The position numbers and the translations under genes are program-made. DNA of 26,603 nt from CAYVSP01 sp964453655 (GTDB lineage: Bacteria; Patescibacteriota; Saccharimonadia; Saccharimonadales; CAYVSP01): the NCBI GenBank assembly GCA_964453655.1, contig CAYVSP010000011.1, positions 1-26,603 on the forward strand, in the 5' to 3' direction. The notes below the pieces were generated by a model. It was given only the letters and a program-made list of their open reading frames with translations. It did no database searches and was not told where the DNA came from. This document shows positions 6,990-13,889 of the stretch, piece by piece. Within the stretch, counting starts at the first letter, position 1. Each line of letters begins with the position of its first letter.

Positions 6990-7823
6990 ATGTCGGCCAG
7001 AGAAGAATTTTTACAGGACTTTCAAGCGCCTCCCGATCGAGTCATTTTGGCACTGGATAATATGACCCATACAGAGGCTGATGCAATGATGGGCCGGGTT
7101 GGGGATTTTATAGGAATTGCCAAGGAAAATGATGGTGCTGACATTGATGGTGCGAGAGACTCAGTAGAAAGACTAGCTGAAGCTGGGTATTTGGATATGC
7201 TTGATTGGAAGCTGCATGACACACCGGGAACTGTCAAGAACAGAGCAAGAAACATAACGAGTGTTGGCGCTTCGCTTATAACCGTTCATACATCTGGTGA
7301 CATTGAAATGATGAGGGCTGCTGTTGAGGGACGCAACGATGCCCTTGCTAAGCTCGATACAGAACAGCTTAATCCTTTTTTACGCAATAAAACTGAAAAA
7401 ATTGGTGGACTTTTAGGTATAACTGTCCTCACGTCAATAAAAGCTGAATTAGGAGCCAATGGAGAACCGTCGAGAGTAAAAGTGCTAACTGGAAAAGAGC
7501 TAGAAGAAGCAGTTTTAGATAGAACTTACTGGGCTCAAGAAGCAGGCTTAACGGGGGTTGTTTGTTCTGCAGCCGGTCTAGTAATTGTGAGATCAAGGAC
7601 AGAATTTGATGGATTGCTTGCTGTAGTGCCAGGTATGGTTTTAAAGGATGGTAAAGCAAATGAAGGCCAACAGCAAATAGCTACCCCGGAAGCGGCTTTT
7701 GATGCTGGGGCAGATTTTGTAGTAGCCGGAAGTGCAGTTACTCAGTCTGAAAAGAAGAACGGCTATCCTGCCGAAGTAGCAGCTGAAAAATTTGCAAAAG
7801 CAGCTGAAAGGATCTTTGCATAG
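6990..7823 (+). CDS. pyrF: Orotidine 5'-phosphate decarboxylase
   Basis: The 277-aa enzyme decarboxylates OMP to UMP, the last step after PyrE. The beta-alpha barrel starts with RVILALDN. The catalytic D-x-K-x-x-D array is DWKLHD at residues 72-77 (D72, K74, D77). A late VVPGMVLKDG motif and VVAGSAVTQS supply the phosphate-binding end of the barrel. It is somewhat longer than the typical 230-240 aa, with extra residues around 105-130 (charged, FLRNKTEKIGG). It has its own candidate promoter, yet follows pyrE at only 90 nt. The next gene begins 3 nt after its stop. Confidence 0.88.
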   Translation: MSAREEFLQDFQAPPDRVILALDNMTHTEADAMMGRVGDFIGIAKENDGADIDGARDSVERLAEAGYLDMLDWKLHDTPGTVKNRARNITSVGASLITVHTSGDIEMMRAAVEGRNDALAKLDTEQLNPFLRNKTEKIGGLLGITVLTSIKAELGANGEPSRVKVLTGKELEEAVLDRTYWAQEAGLTGVVCSAAGLVIVRSRTEFDGLLAVVPGMVLKDGKANEGQQQIATPEAAFDAGADFVVAGSAVTQSEKKNGYPAEVAAEKFAKAAERIFA

Positions 7824-7826
7824 TTT

Positions 7827-8195
7827 ATGGGGTTACGATCAAGGGGAAGTTTAGTAGGAGAAATACACAGTGGCAGAGAAGTTAGTTTTAGCCGTGCTGC
7901 GTATGCTGATGCTATGCAACGGTACAAACTTAAAGATATTGAAGACGTGGTAATACAGATTGAGCGCAGAGAAGGAGTAGGATCAGGGGTTGGAAGCTTT
8001 TTTCGAGACTTCGCAATTGTACAAGAAGTTGACCACCCAGATTTTGATCGTGGTACAGGCATTGGTAGTTTGGCTACTAGAATTGAATTAGCTCGCGGTG
8101 AAGTGACAATACAGGAATTACGGCAGAAAGGAATTGATGTAGCTGCAGATATAGTGGAGTACAACTTAGCTTTTGGAACAGATGTTCAAATTTAA
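7827..8195 (+). CDS. Unknown 122-aa protein in the pyrimidine cluster
   Basis: I do not recognise this soluble protein. It has alternating charged helices (AAYADAMQRYKLKDIED), a glycine-rich turn (GVGSGVGS), another GTGIGS turn, and a helical C-terminus. Membrane segments and cysteine pairs are absent. The gene lies 3 nt after pyrF and 18 nt before the OPRTase-like gene, so co-translation with them is likely. A role tied to pyrimidine nucleotides is inferred only from position. Confidence 0.6.
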   Translation: MGLRSRGSLVGEIHSGREVSFSRAAYADAMQRYKLKDIEDVVIQIERREGVGSGVGSFFRDFAIVQEVDHPDFDRGTGIGSLATRIELARGEVTIQELRQKGIDVAADIVEYNLAFGTDVQI

Positions 8196-8213
8196 AGAAA
8201 CTAATAACATCCT

Positions 8214-8888
8214 ATGAGTTTGGCCTTTGTACAAGAGGCAGCAAAGTTTGAGGAGCATTTATTTGCTCCAGAAACAGCGGCCTTCGATCCATTAGGTGTA
8301 CACACCGAATTTAATCAAGGTCTTCATGGCCGAAAAATGGACATGGATCAGATAGGGGAAGGGACACCTCTCTACGAAGATTGGATCCATCTACATACCC
8401 ATTCCTTAGCCTTAAGATACCCTAAAGGACTTTTAAAGCGGACGGTTCTTGTAGGTACAGCAAATGGAACAAACCGCATAGCAAGAGACACAGCCTTAGA
8501 ATTAGACTGTGGAGCAATCGCTGTAGAAACAATAAAAAATGATGGTCCGGAGGGTTTAAAGGTTGAGCTAACTGATGAGGCTATAACCACTATAAGAAAT
8601 TTTAATCCTCTACTAGCTAAAGTCATGGAAGATGCAGCTACAAGAGGAACAAACAGCACAGCAGCTGTTGTTTCTACACATCAGCATCGCCCAAAAAGCC
8701 TACAAGAAATTGGAGTTGAAAATGCGTTTGAGCGAGGAACCTTAGAGTGGTTGGTCCAACTTGGTATTCCTTTTCATTCATTGGTAATAAAGCACATGAA
8801 AGATCTCACAGCGAAAGAGTGTATGAGGCGTGGCCCATGTGCAGATGGTTGGTATTTAAAACCATATAAGGGAAACGGAAATGACTGA
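8214..8888 (+). CDS. Orotate-phosphoribosyltransferase-like protein
   Basis: The 224-aa protein has the type I phosphoribosyltransferase plan. VLVGTANGTNRIARDTALEL (about 77-96) resembles the glycine-containing phosphate-binding strand, turn and helix. VMEDAATRGTNS (137-148) occupies the place of the PRPP loop, with E139-D140 and R144-G145-T146. A later LGIPFHSLV matches the OPRTase C-terminal strand. The loop deviates from the usual EDxxTTGxS, so substrate or activity may differ from PyrE. A second cluster member with the same fold suggests a different base (salvage) or a regulatory subunit. The last 8 bp overlap the following NUDIX gene. The family assignment is by motif, not by alignment search. 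Confidence 0.6.
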   Translation: MSLAFVQEAAKFEEHLFAPETAAFDPLGVHTEFNQGLHGRKMDMDQIGEGTPLYEDWIHLHTHSLALRYPKGLLKRTVLVGTANGTNRIARDTALELDCGAIAVETIKNDGPEGLKVELTDEAITTIRNFNPLLAKVMEDAATRGTNSTAAVVSTHQHRPKSLQEIGVENAFERGTLEWLVQLGIPFHSLVIKHMKDLTAKECMRRGPCADGWYLKPYKGNGND

Positions 8889-9333
8889 ACCTAAGTTTGT
8901 GCCCAAAAACGGACAAGTAGACTACACTAATATTCGTTATTGCCCAGTTGTTAATACGGTCGTAACCAGAGATGGCAAGGTATTGTTGGTGCAGCGTAGT
9001 AATGAACTCAGGCTGTATCCAGGATGTTGGAACGGTATCAGTGGCTTTTTGGATGACAATCTTTCGATTGAAAAGAAAGTGAAAGAAGAGCTACTTGAGG
9101 AACTAGGGATTGAAGAAAAAGATATCGCCGCGCTCAAGAGGGGCAAGGTACTATTGCAAGAAGCGCCACAGTATAAAAAAACTTGGTTAATTGTGCCCGT
9201 TCTAGCCACCGTGAAAACAGATGCATATACACTAGACAGCGAAGCGCAAGCTGCTAAATGGCTTGAGCCAAACGAAGCGTTAAAGCTCCAACTGCTGCCC
9301 GGTTTTGATGAGGTGTTTCGGCAGTTTTTTTAA
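8881..9333 (+). CDS. NUDIX hydrolase
   Basis: The 150-aa single-domain protein has the NUDIX fold: VVNTVVTRDGKVLLVQRS strand region, then a Nudix helix beginning at GFLDDNLSIEKK and ending EELLEELGI. The three glutamates of the helix (EELLEE) that bind metal are kept, but the upstream Glu of G-x5-E is Leu and the Arg of REUxEE is Glu. NUDIX enzymes cleave nucleoside diphosphates linked to another group. The substrate here is unknown. Its start overlaps the previous stop (ATGACTGA), so it is the tail of the pyrimidine cluster, which suggests a nucleotide substrate or house-cleaning role. Confidence 0.8.
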   Translation: MTEPKFVPKNGQVDYTNIRYCPVVNTVVTRDGKVLLVQRSNELRLYPGCWNGISGFLDDNLSIEKKVKEELLEELGIEEKDIAALKRGKVLLQEAPQYKKTWLIVPVLATVKTDAYTLDSEAQAAKWLEPNEALKLQLLPGFDEVFRQFF

Positions 9334-9338
9334 TCTGT

Positions 9339-9344
9339 TATACT
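9339..9344 (+). promoter_or_regulatory. -10 box of metG
   Basis: TATACT, 6 nt after the NUDIX stop codon. It would start a transcript near 9350, giving a leader of about 100 nt before the metG ATG at 9452. Confidence 0.5.
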
Positions 9345-9363
9345 GCTTAGCAATGGTAACTAC

Positions 9364-9448
9364 TATCTACCGCTTACAGAAAATGATGCCCCAGCGGGCA
9401 TAGCTTCTCTATTATTTTGATTTTCTGTAACATTAAGCGAGGTAGATA
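9364..9448 (+). promoter_or_regulatory. Structured metG leader that can pair the ribosome site
   Basis: Three nested stems are visible. TATCTACC (9364-9371) pairs with GGTAGATA (9441-9448). TTACAGAAAAT (9374-9384) pairs perfectly over 11 bp with ATTTTCTGTAA (9420-9430). ATGCCC (9386-9391) pairs with GGGCAT (9396-9401). The AGG at 9440-9442, the only Shine-Dalgarno candidate, is mostly inside the outer stem, so folding would hide it. No T-run follows, so a translational switch is more likely than an attenuator. It matches no riboswitch class I know. Confidence 0.6.
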
Positions 9449-9451
9449 CAC

Positions 9452-10915
9452 ATGAGCAACTATTTTGTAACCACGGCTATACCTTACGTTAACGCCGAAC
9501 CACACATTGGCACGACGTTGGACTTTTTATATGCCGACGTTTTGGCACGCGCGGCTCGCCAGCAAGGCACACCAACCCTTTTTAGCACCGGAACCGATGA
9601 GCACGGCGGTAAAATAGCCGAAAAAGCAGCCGAAAACAAGCTGACACCACAAGTTTTTGTTGACCAAATGAGCCAGCGTTTTCGCGATCTGACAACACTG
9701 CTTAACATCAGTAACGACCGCTTTATTCGGACAACCGATAAAGGGCATGAACAACGCGCCCAGCTTATCTGGAAAGCACTGGCTAAAGACACCTATAAAG
9801 GCAAGTATACCGGCTGGTATTGTACCGGCGATGAAGAGTTCTTTACCGAAAGGGTTGTAAAGGCCAATAAAGGCGTTTGCCCTAACCATAACCGTCCGTA
9901 TGAAAAGATAGAGGAGGAGAATTACTTCTTTAAGCTGACCAAGTATGCACCGCAGATTAAACAGGCGATTGATAGCGGGTCTTTCCGGATTATTCCGGCT
10001 ACCCGGAAACACGAAATCCTGGCTGTCATTAACGAAGGTCTAGAAGACATTAGCATCAGCCGCCCGAAAGATAAGATCAGTTGGGGCATTCCTGTACCCG
10101 GTGATGAAACGCAAGTCATGTACGTCTGGTTCGAGGCCCTCATGAATTATCTAACGGTGCTTGGCTATCCGGAGCATACTGATTTTAAGAAGTTCTGGCC
10201 GGCTAATATACAAGTAATCGGCAAAGATATTTTGCGTTTCCATGCCGCTATTTGGCCCGGCATGCTGTTGGCGCTTGGCTTGCCGCTACCCGGCACACTC
10301 TACGTACATGGTTTCTTAACAGTAGAAAATAAGAAGATGAGTAAGACGCTTGGTAATGTGGTACATCCTAAAACTATTATTGACGAGTTTGGACTAGACG
10401 CTTTTCGATATTACTTTTTGCGGCACATACCAGCCTATGAAGATGGCGATTTCAGCCACGCCAAGTTTCAAGAGGCTTACAACAGCGAGTTGGCAAACGA
10501 ATTGGGCAACGCCGTCCAGCGCACAGCCTCAATGGTACAGAAATACCAAAACGGTATTATCGGTAATATTCCACCGTCAGAGCACGATTTGGCGCAATAT
10601 CGAGAGGCATTGGATAACTGTCGATTTGATAGAGCGCTTGATGAGGTGTGGGAACAAGTGCGTGGCTTGAACCAATACATTGAAGAAGAAAAACCATGGG
10701 AGTTGTCCAAAAAAGGCGAAGCTGACCATTTACGCGAAGTATTGGCTTATCAGGCTAGTTGCCTAATTGAAATAGCCGATCTGCTTGAGCCGTTTTTACC
10801 AGAGACCGCCGTCAGAATCCGTCAGGTATTTAGCGAGGGCGTCGTTAGGCCAATTGCCGGCACGCTTTTTCCTCGCAAAGATCAGGCGCCTACACCGCAA
10901 AAGCCGGCTCCTTAG
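9452..10915 (+). CDS. metG: Methionyl-tRNA synthetase (short form)
   Basis: The 487-aa class I synthetase charges tRNA-Met. The ATP-binding HIGH motif is HIGT at residues 18-21 (PYVNAEPHIGT), and KMSKS is KMSKT at 295-299. Between them lie the connective domain with FSTGTDEHG, the WYCTGDEEFF and CPNHNRPYE segments, and a YVWFEAL motif typical of MetRS. The anticodon-binding helices follow, including the W near EEEKPWELSK. The C-terminal EMAP/Trbp111-like tRNA-binding domain found in many bacterial enzymes is absent. The gene converges with the two small minus-strand genes, with only 6 nt between stops. Confidence 0.93.
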   Translation: MSNYFVTTAIPYVNAEPHIGTTLDFLYADVLARAARQQGTPTLFSTGTDEHGGKIAEKAAENKLTPQVFVDQMSQRFRDLTTLLNISNDRFIRTTDKGHEQRAQLIWKALAKDTYKGKYTGWYCTGDEEFFTERVVKANKGVCPNHNRPYEKIEEENYFFKLTKYAPQIKQAIDSGSFRIIPATRKHEILAVINEGLEDISISRPKDKISWGIPVPGDETQVMYVWFEALMNYLTVLGYPEHTDFKKFWPANIQVIGKDILRFHAAIWPGMLLALGLPLPGTLYVHGFLTVENKKMSKTLGNVVHPKTIIDEFGLDAFRYYFLRHIPAYEDGDFSHAKFQEAYNSELANELGNAVQRTASMVQKYQNGIIGNIPPSEHDLAQYREALDNCRFDRALDEVWEQVRGLNQYIEEEKPWELSKKGEADHLREVLAYQASCLIEIADLLEPFLPETAVRIRQVFSEGVVRPIAGTLFPRKDQAPTPQKPAP

Positions 10916-10921
10916 CAAGAG

Positions 10922-11083
10922 TTAAAGTAAGGCTCGATAAATCATCCAACGCGTTAGGAGCGGCAACGGTGTGGTAATGAGCGTCTCCCAGATAAAGCGC
11001 ATTCTTTGGGCGCGGCTGACGTCCGGGTAGACAATGTAGGGCACATAAACATCGGTGAAAGGGCTGTATTCAAAGTTTTTCAT
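10922..11083 (-). CDS. Small 53-aa protein, unknown
   Basis: An unrecognised small protein begins MKNFEYSPFTDVYVPYIVYP and ends with a basic, hydrophobic helix-rich half (RMRFIWETLITTPLPLLTRW). It is aromatic-rich (several Tyr, Phe, Trp), which is unusual for random sequence. TCCTCC on the plus strand (11091-11096) gives a strong GGAGGA ribosome site 7 nt before the ATG. It lies 34 nt downstream of the 57-aa gene and should share its mRNA. The C-terminal half could touch a membrane. Confidence 0.65.
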   Translation of the reverse strand: MKNFEYSPFTDVYVPYIVYPDVSRAQRMRFIWETLITTPLPLLTRWMIYRALL

Positions 11084-11117
11084 TGCTGGCTCCTCCTTTC
11101 TCCTGCTTTTAGTTTGT

Positions 11118-11291
11118 TTACAGCTTGATACGCCTAATGCGCAAGCCGCGGTGGGCTTGCTTTAAGCGTTTATAAAGATGATCACTCCTTGGATATCGAT
11201 CCGCTTCGCTTGGCTCCAACAAACCATTAATCAGCTTATTGATTTGTTTAAAGTTGTGAGCCGGGAACTGTAATGGTTCGCTCACTTCCAT
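11118..11291 (-). CDS. Small 57-aa basic protein, unknown
   Basis: This unrecognised 57-aa protein is strongly basic at its C-terminus (YKRLKQAHRGLRIRRIKL) after a helix-like middle (NFKQINKLINGLLEPSEAD). The charge suggests nucleic-acid or phospholipid binding, but this is inference. A GGAGGG ribosome site (plus positions 11296-11301) sits 4-5 nt before the ATG. It is the first gene after the TTGACA/TATAGT promoter, so it heads a two-gene operon with the 53-aa protein. The gene is missed by ORF cut-offs of 60 codons. Confidence 0.65.
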   Translation of the reverse strand: MEVSEPLQFPAHNFKQINKLINGLLEPSEADRYPRSDHLYKRLKQAHRGLRIRRIKL

Positions 11292-11328
11292 AGTACCCTC
11301 CTTAGTAATTGTTTAACTTACACTATCC

Positions 11329-11358
11329 ACTATAAAAGCGCAGTTAGTGTATTGTCAA
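11329..11358 (-). promoter_or_regulatory. Promoter of the two-gene small-protein operon
   Basis: On the minus strand TTGACA (11358-11353), an 18-nt spacer and TATAGT (11334-11329). This is the best -35 box in the window. It precedes the ribosome site of the 57-aa gene. Confidence 0.7.
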
Positions 11359-11364
11359 CACTAA
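11344..11364. promoter_or_regulatory. Operator-like palindrome over the -35 box
   Basis: TTAGTGT (11344-11350), 7-nt spacer, ACACTAA (11358-11364): a perfect 7+7 inverted repeat covering the -35 box. ACACTA half-sites recur at 11320-11325 and, as ACACTAA and ACACTTA in tandem, inside the nrtR-like promoter (12091-12103). The adjacent regulator is the obvious candidate binder. Confidence 0.6.
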
Positions 11365-11397
11365 ATAATAAGTAGCTGTGGATAAATGGCGCCGAGA

Positions 11398-12078
11398 CTA
11401 CTCGAAACTGCGAGAGAGATATTCAATTTTAGGCGCATTGAACCTATAGAGTTTGGCCGGCCGGTGTGCACCCTCCATGTGAAACTCAGTTGTCGGTTGG
11501 ATAAGACTGAGGCTTAAAAACTTCTTGCGAAAATTGCGTTTATCAAGCTGGCGGCCGAGGACTGCTTCATAGGCTAACTGCAACTGGGAGAGCGTAAACA
11601 TTTTGGGCAACAGCGAACAGACGGCATTGGTGTAGGATAGCTTAGATATAAGACGTTCATGAGCGTACTTAATGATCTCAGCATGGTCATAAGCCAGCGC
11701 GGGAAGCTCGCTGACAGGGAAAAATTGGGGGTTTTCAGTTGTTTTACTGGCTTTTGGTACCAGATTTTTGCCCAGACCCATATAAGTGATAGAGATAGCA
11801 TGACCGCGTGGGTCACGAGCGACAGTATCAAAGGTATAAAGCTGCTCAACGTAGCTTAGTTGGGACACCTTGATACCGGCTTTAGCTTGCAGTACTCGCG
11901 CCATGGCTTCATGAGTAGTCTCGCCAACAGGATTATATCCGCCCGGCAGAGCCCACATGCCTTTAAAAGGTTGCTGAGCCCGCTTTATAAGCAGTACATA
12001 CAGCTCGTTCTCAATAAGCTGAAAGGCTACAGTGTCCACTGAAACACTGGGGCCGATATACTCCGAAAGTTCAGTCAT
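11398..12078 (-). CDS. NrtR-like NUDIX/winged-helix transcriptional regulator
   Basis: The 226-aa protein joins an N-terminal Nudix-like domain (about 10-140) to a C-terminal winged helix (about 150-220, with FTLSQLQLAYEAVLG and a KRNFRKKFLSL recognition-helix-like segment). This is the NrtR architecture: regulators, often of NAD or related metabolism, that sense ADP-ribose-type ligands. The Nudix box GYNPVGETTHEAMARVLQAK keeps Gly, Glu and Arg, but the three metal-binding Glu are Val, Ala and Lys, so hydrolysis is probably lost and the domain acts as a sensor. It is transcribed divergently from tatD. Shared half-sites in its own and the small-operon promoters suggest autoregulation. Confidence 0.82.
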   Translation of the reverse strand: MTELSEYIGPSVSVDTVAFQLIENELYVLLIKRAQQPFKGMWALPGGYNPVGETTHEAMARVLQAKAGIKVSQLSYVEQLYTFDTVARDPRGHAISITYMGLGKNLVPKASKTTENPQFFPVSELPALAYDHAEIIKYAHERLISKLSYTNAVCSLLPKMFTLSQLQLAYEAVLGRQLDKRNFRKKFLSLSLIQPTTEFHMEGAHRPAKLYRFNAPKIEYLSRSFE

Positions 12079-12085
12079 AGCGTAG

Positions 12086-12114
12086 AGAATACACTAACAC
12101 TTAGACTATGTCTA
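12086..12114 (-). promoter_or_regulatory. Promoter of the NrtR-like gene
   Basis: On the minus strand TAGACA (12114-12109), 17-nt spacer, TATTCT (12091-12086), with the ATG 7 nt later, so leaderless or nearly so. The spacer carries two TTAGTGT-like half-sites and overlaps the divergent tatD promoter. Confidence 0.5.
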
Positions 12115-12128
12115 GGACGATGTACAAT
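12101..12128 (+). promoter_or_regulatory. Promoter of tatD
   Basis: TTAGAC (12101-12106), 16-nt spacer, TACAAT (12123-12128). The ATG at 12135 follows by 6 nt, which favours that start over the upstream in-frame ATG at 12108 (which would lie inside the promoter). Confidence 0.5.
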
Positions 12129-12134
12129 AAGACC

Positions 12135-12956
12135 ATGGTCCAACTAGTAGACACACATTGTCATATACAGGTGGCAGCCTTAAAAGCTGGCGATAAGTAT
12201 ATGCAAGAGAAATGGAAAGCGGCGGGCTTCACTGATCCCGCAGTACTCATTGCTGGAGCCAAAGAAGCTGGCGTGAAGCATCTTATCTGTGTAGGCTGCA
12301 CTTTGAAGGATAGCGAGATGGCTTGCCTTCTGGCCCAAAAAGAAGCCAGCTGTACTGCCAGTATTGGCATTCATCCACATGAGGCCAAAAATCATCTGGC
12401 TGAAGCTAAGCAGAGCGCTTTTGCCGCTTTAGCGACGAATCCAAACGTGGTTGCAATCGGCGAATGCGGTCTAGATTATTTTTACTCCCATTCGCCCAAA
12501 GCGGATCAATTGAGTGTCTTAGAATTCCAGCTTGAACTGGCTGCCAAGCATAATTTACCGTTGATTTTACATGTGCGCGAGGCATATGATGACTTTTGGC
12601 CTATGTATGACCGTTTCAAGGGTTTAAGAGGTGTAATGCACAGTTTTTCGGCGTACACACCACAGCTAGAACAAGCACTATCCAGAGGGCTCTATATTGG
12701 CCTTAACGGCATCATGACATTTACCAAAGATAACAAGCAGCTGGAGGCTGCAAAGCATATACCGCTTGATAAACTATTGCTTGAAACAGACGCTCCCTTC
12801 TTGACCCCTGTTCCATTTCGTGGTAAAATCTGCGAGCCAAAGCACATTGTGCGGACGGCGGAGTTTTTAGCGGATTTGCGCGGTGAAAGCCTGGAGGAAC
12901 TGGCTTCAGCCACTACCAAAAACGCCGAAGAACTCTTTAATATACAGGAGTTTTAA
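12135..12956 (+). CDS. tatD: TatD family metal-dependent hydrolase (DNase)
   Basis: The 273-aa protein has the TatD amidohydrolase barrel. HxH metal ligands appear in LVDTHCHIQ near the start. GECGLDYFYS carries the metal-bridging Glu. Later come LILHVREAYDDFW and the C-terminal LLETDAPFLTPVPFRGK with the catalytic Asp. Family members act as 3'-5' exonucleases or other phosphodiesterases in the cytoplasm. The length is normal (about 260). I chose the ATG at 12135 because translation from 12108 would start upstream of the likely transcription start. The following gene starts with GTG right after the TAA. Confidence 0.88.
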   Translation: MVQLVDTHCHIQVAALKAGDKYMQEKWKAAGFTDPAVLIAGAKEAGVKHLICVGCTLKDSEMACLLAQKEASCTASIGIHPHEAKNHLAEAKQSAFAALATNPNVVAIGECGLDYFYSHSPKADQLSVLEFQLELAAKHNLPLILHVREAYDDFWPMYDRFKGLRGVMHSFSAYTPQLEQALSRGLYIGLNGIMTFTKDNKQLEAAKHIPLDKLLLETDAPFLTPVPFRGKICEPKHIVRTAEFLADLRGESLEELASATTKNAEELFNIQEF

Positions 12957-13328
12957 GTGTTTAACTCAGAAGCGAACTACGACCAAGGACCAGCCGCAGA
13001 GATTATTCGTGGTATGGAGGTAGGAAGAATAGCCGAATTGGATGCTTCTATAGAAACTCTAGCTCAAAATCCATTTGTTATCGAAGGACAAAGACTAAGC
13101 CTGGCTGCTGAAGTTACAGATATAGAAGCCGATGCCGTAATAAGTCACCAAATACCTGAAAAACCTCCTATCAATATCGAAGACAATCGGGCTTATATTG
13201 GCATGCTTCATAGAGATCAAACAGCCAATTCGCCTGGAACATCAAACAATGTCACGAGTATGGAAGAATGGAACAAGCGAAGTCTATCTAGTAACCCGGA
13301 CATTACGGATATAGGAGCAAAGGCATGA
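12957..13328 (+). CDS. Unknown 123-aa acidic protein
   Basis: Not recognised. The protein is acidic and soluble, with a helical N-terminal half (AAEIIRGMEVGRIAELDAS) and a Pro/Asn/Ser-rich, probably disordered C-terminal half. The GTG start directly abuts the tatD stop, and an AGGAG sequence inside tatD (12946-12950) is placed 6 nt before it, so translational coupling is likely. Its stop overlaps the next start as ATGA. No function can be offered. Confidence 0.65.
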   Translation: MFNSEANYDQGPAAEIIRGMEVGRIAELDASIETLAQNPFVIEGQRLSLAAEVTDIEADAVISHQIPEKPPINIEDNRAYIGMLHRDQTANSPGTSNNVTSMEEWNKRSLSSNPDITDIGAKA

Positions 13329-13693
13329 TTCGCAAGATTCTAGACAATATGACTGCCAAAGCCCGTGAGCAACGTCGGGCAGAGCTGCATAGAAGCTTAC
13401 TAAGGCGTGAAGCTAAAGTTGGCGGCCAGCTGTTTGGCACCATACCTGTAGGAGTGCGCCGTGAATTCTTTTGCCTAGACAGGCATACCTGGATTTGGCA
13501 TGAGGAGTGGACAGATGAGGGCGGTAGCCACAAAATCAAGACCACCCGCTATGACATTAGGCCCAACACTATCTTAAAAGCCCAAGATGGACAACCATAC
13601 CAGGTGGTACAGCCTAAGGAAGCTTATCGGTTTTATCAAGCCGTTCAATCATACCGCCAGCGCGTCAAAAACGAAGTCTATAGCTTTATCTAA
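13325..13693 (+). CDS. Unknown 122-aa basic protein
   Basis: Not recognised. A basic helical N-terminus (residues 1-32, TAKAREQRRAELHRSLLRRE) is followed by a strand-rich middle with many aromatics (REFFCLDRHTWIWHEEWTDE) and a helical C-terminus (EAYRFYQAVQSYRQR). No membrane segment is seen. It overlaps the upstream gene by 4 nt (ATGA) and forms the end of the tatD transcription unit. A charged partner pair with the acidic protein before it is conceivable but only inferred. Confidence 0.65.
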   Translation: MIRKILDNMTAKAREQRRAELHRSLLRREAKVGGQLFGTIPVGVRREFFCLDRHTWIWHEEWTDEGGSHKIKTTRYDIRPNTILKAQDGQPYQVVQPKEAYRFYQAVQSYRQRVKNEVYSFI

Positions 13694-13705
13694 AGATATA
13701 TCTTC

Positions 13706-13876
13706 ATGGCTATCGTTTATTTAGACCACGCTGCCGCCACACCTCGTCGAAGCTCGATTTATTTGTTCGTAAACAAAATGATTGTTTACTTCACTTTTCA
13801 ATCGGCTTCTCCTCCCAAATTTTTAAACAGTCGAATCGGCAAAGCCGCTCCTTGGCTTAAAAATTTGTTTAAATAG
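13706..13876 (+). pseudogene. Duplicated 5' end of the cysteine desulfurase gene
   Basis: An open frame of 56 codons begins MAIVYLDHAAATP, almost identical to the start of the real gene (MIYLDHAAATP). It then runs into unrelated sequence and stops at 13874-13876. The 29 bp at 13716-13744 and 13894-13922 differ by one base. The piece has no enzyme domain, so it is a remnant or an alternative leader, not a functional desulfurase. Confidence 0.6.
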
Positions 13877-13889
13877 ATAGGCTGTGAAC
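13745..13889. repeat. Hairpin-rich insert between the two desulfurase starts
   Basis: Two strong palindromes are present: GTAAACAA/TTGTTTAC (13769-13776, 13782-13789) and an 11-bp CAAATTTTTAA/TTAAAAATTTG (13816-13826, 13857-13867). The insert of about 145 bp with 29-bp flanking repeats resembles a small palindromic mobile unit or a recombination scar. No transposase is encoded. Confidence 0.5.

Noticed and set aside
9316..9331. Intrinsic terminator at the end of the NUDIX gene (T8 run)
   Set aside because: The T-run at 9325-9331 has no stable stem before it and is part of the last codons.
9345..9451. T-box or SAM riboswitch in front of metG
   Set aside because: No TGGNACC-like T-box sequence, no terminator/antiterminator pair with T-run, and no SAM riboswitch core that I recognise. 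Described only as a structured leader.
9527..10012. 161-aa minus-strand frame inside metG
   Set aside because: Antisense to clearly conserved MetRS motifs; no promoter or ribosome site.
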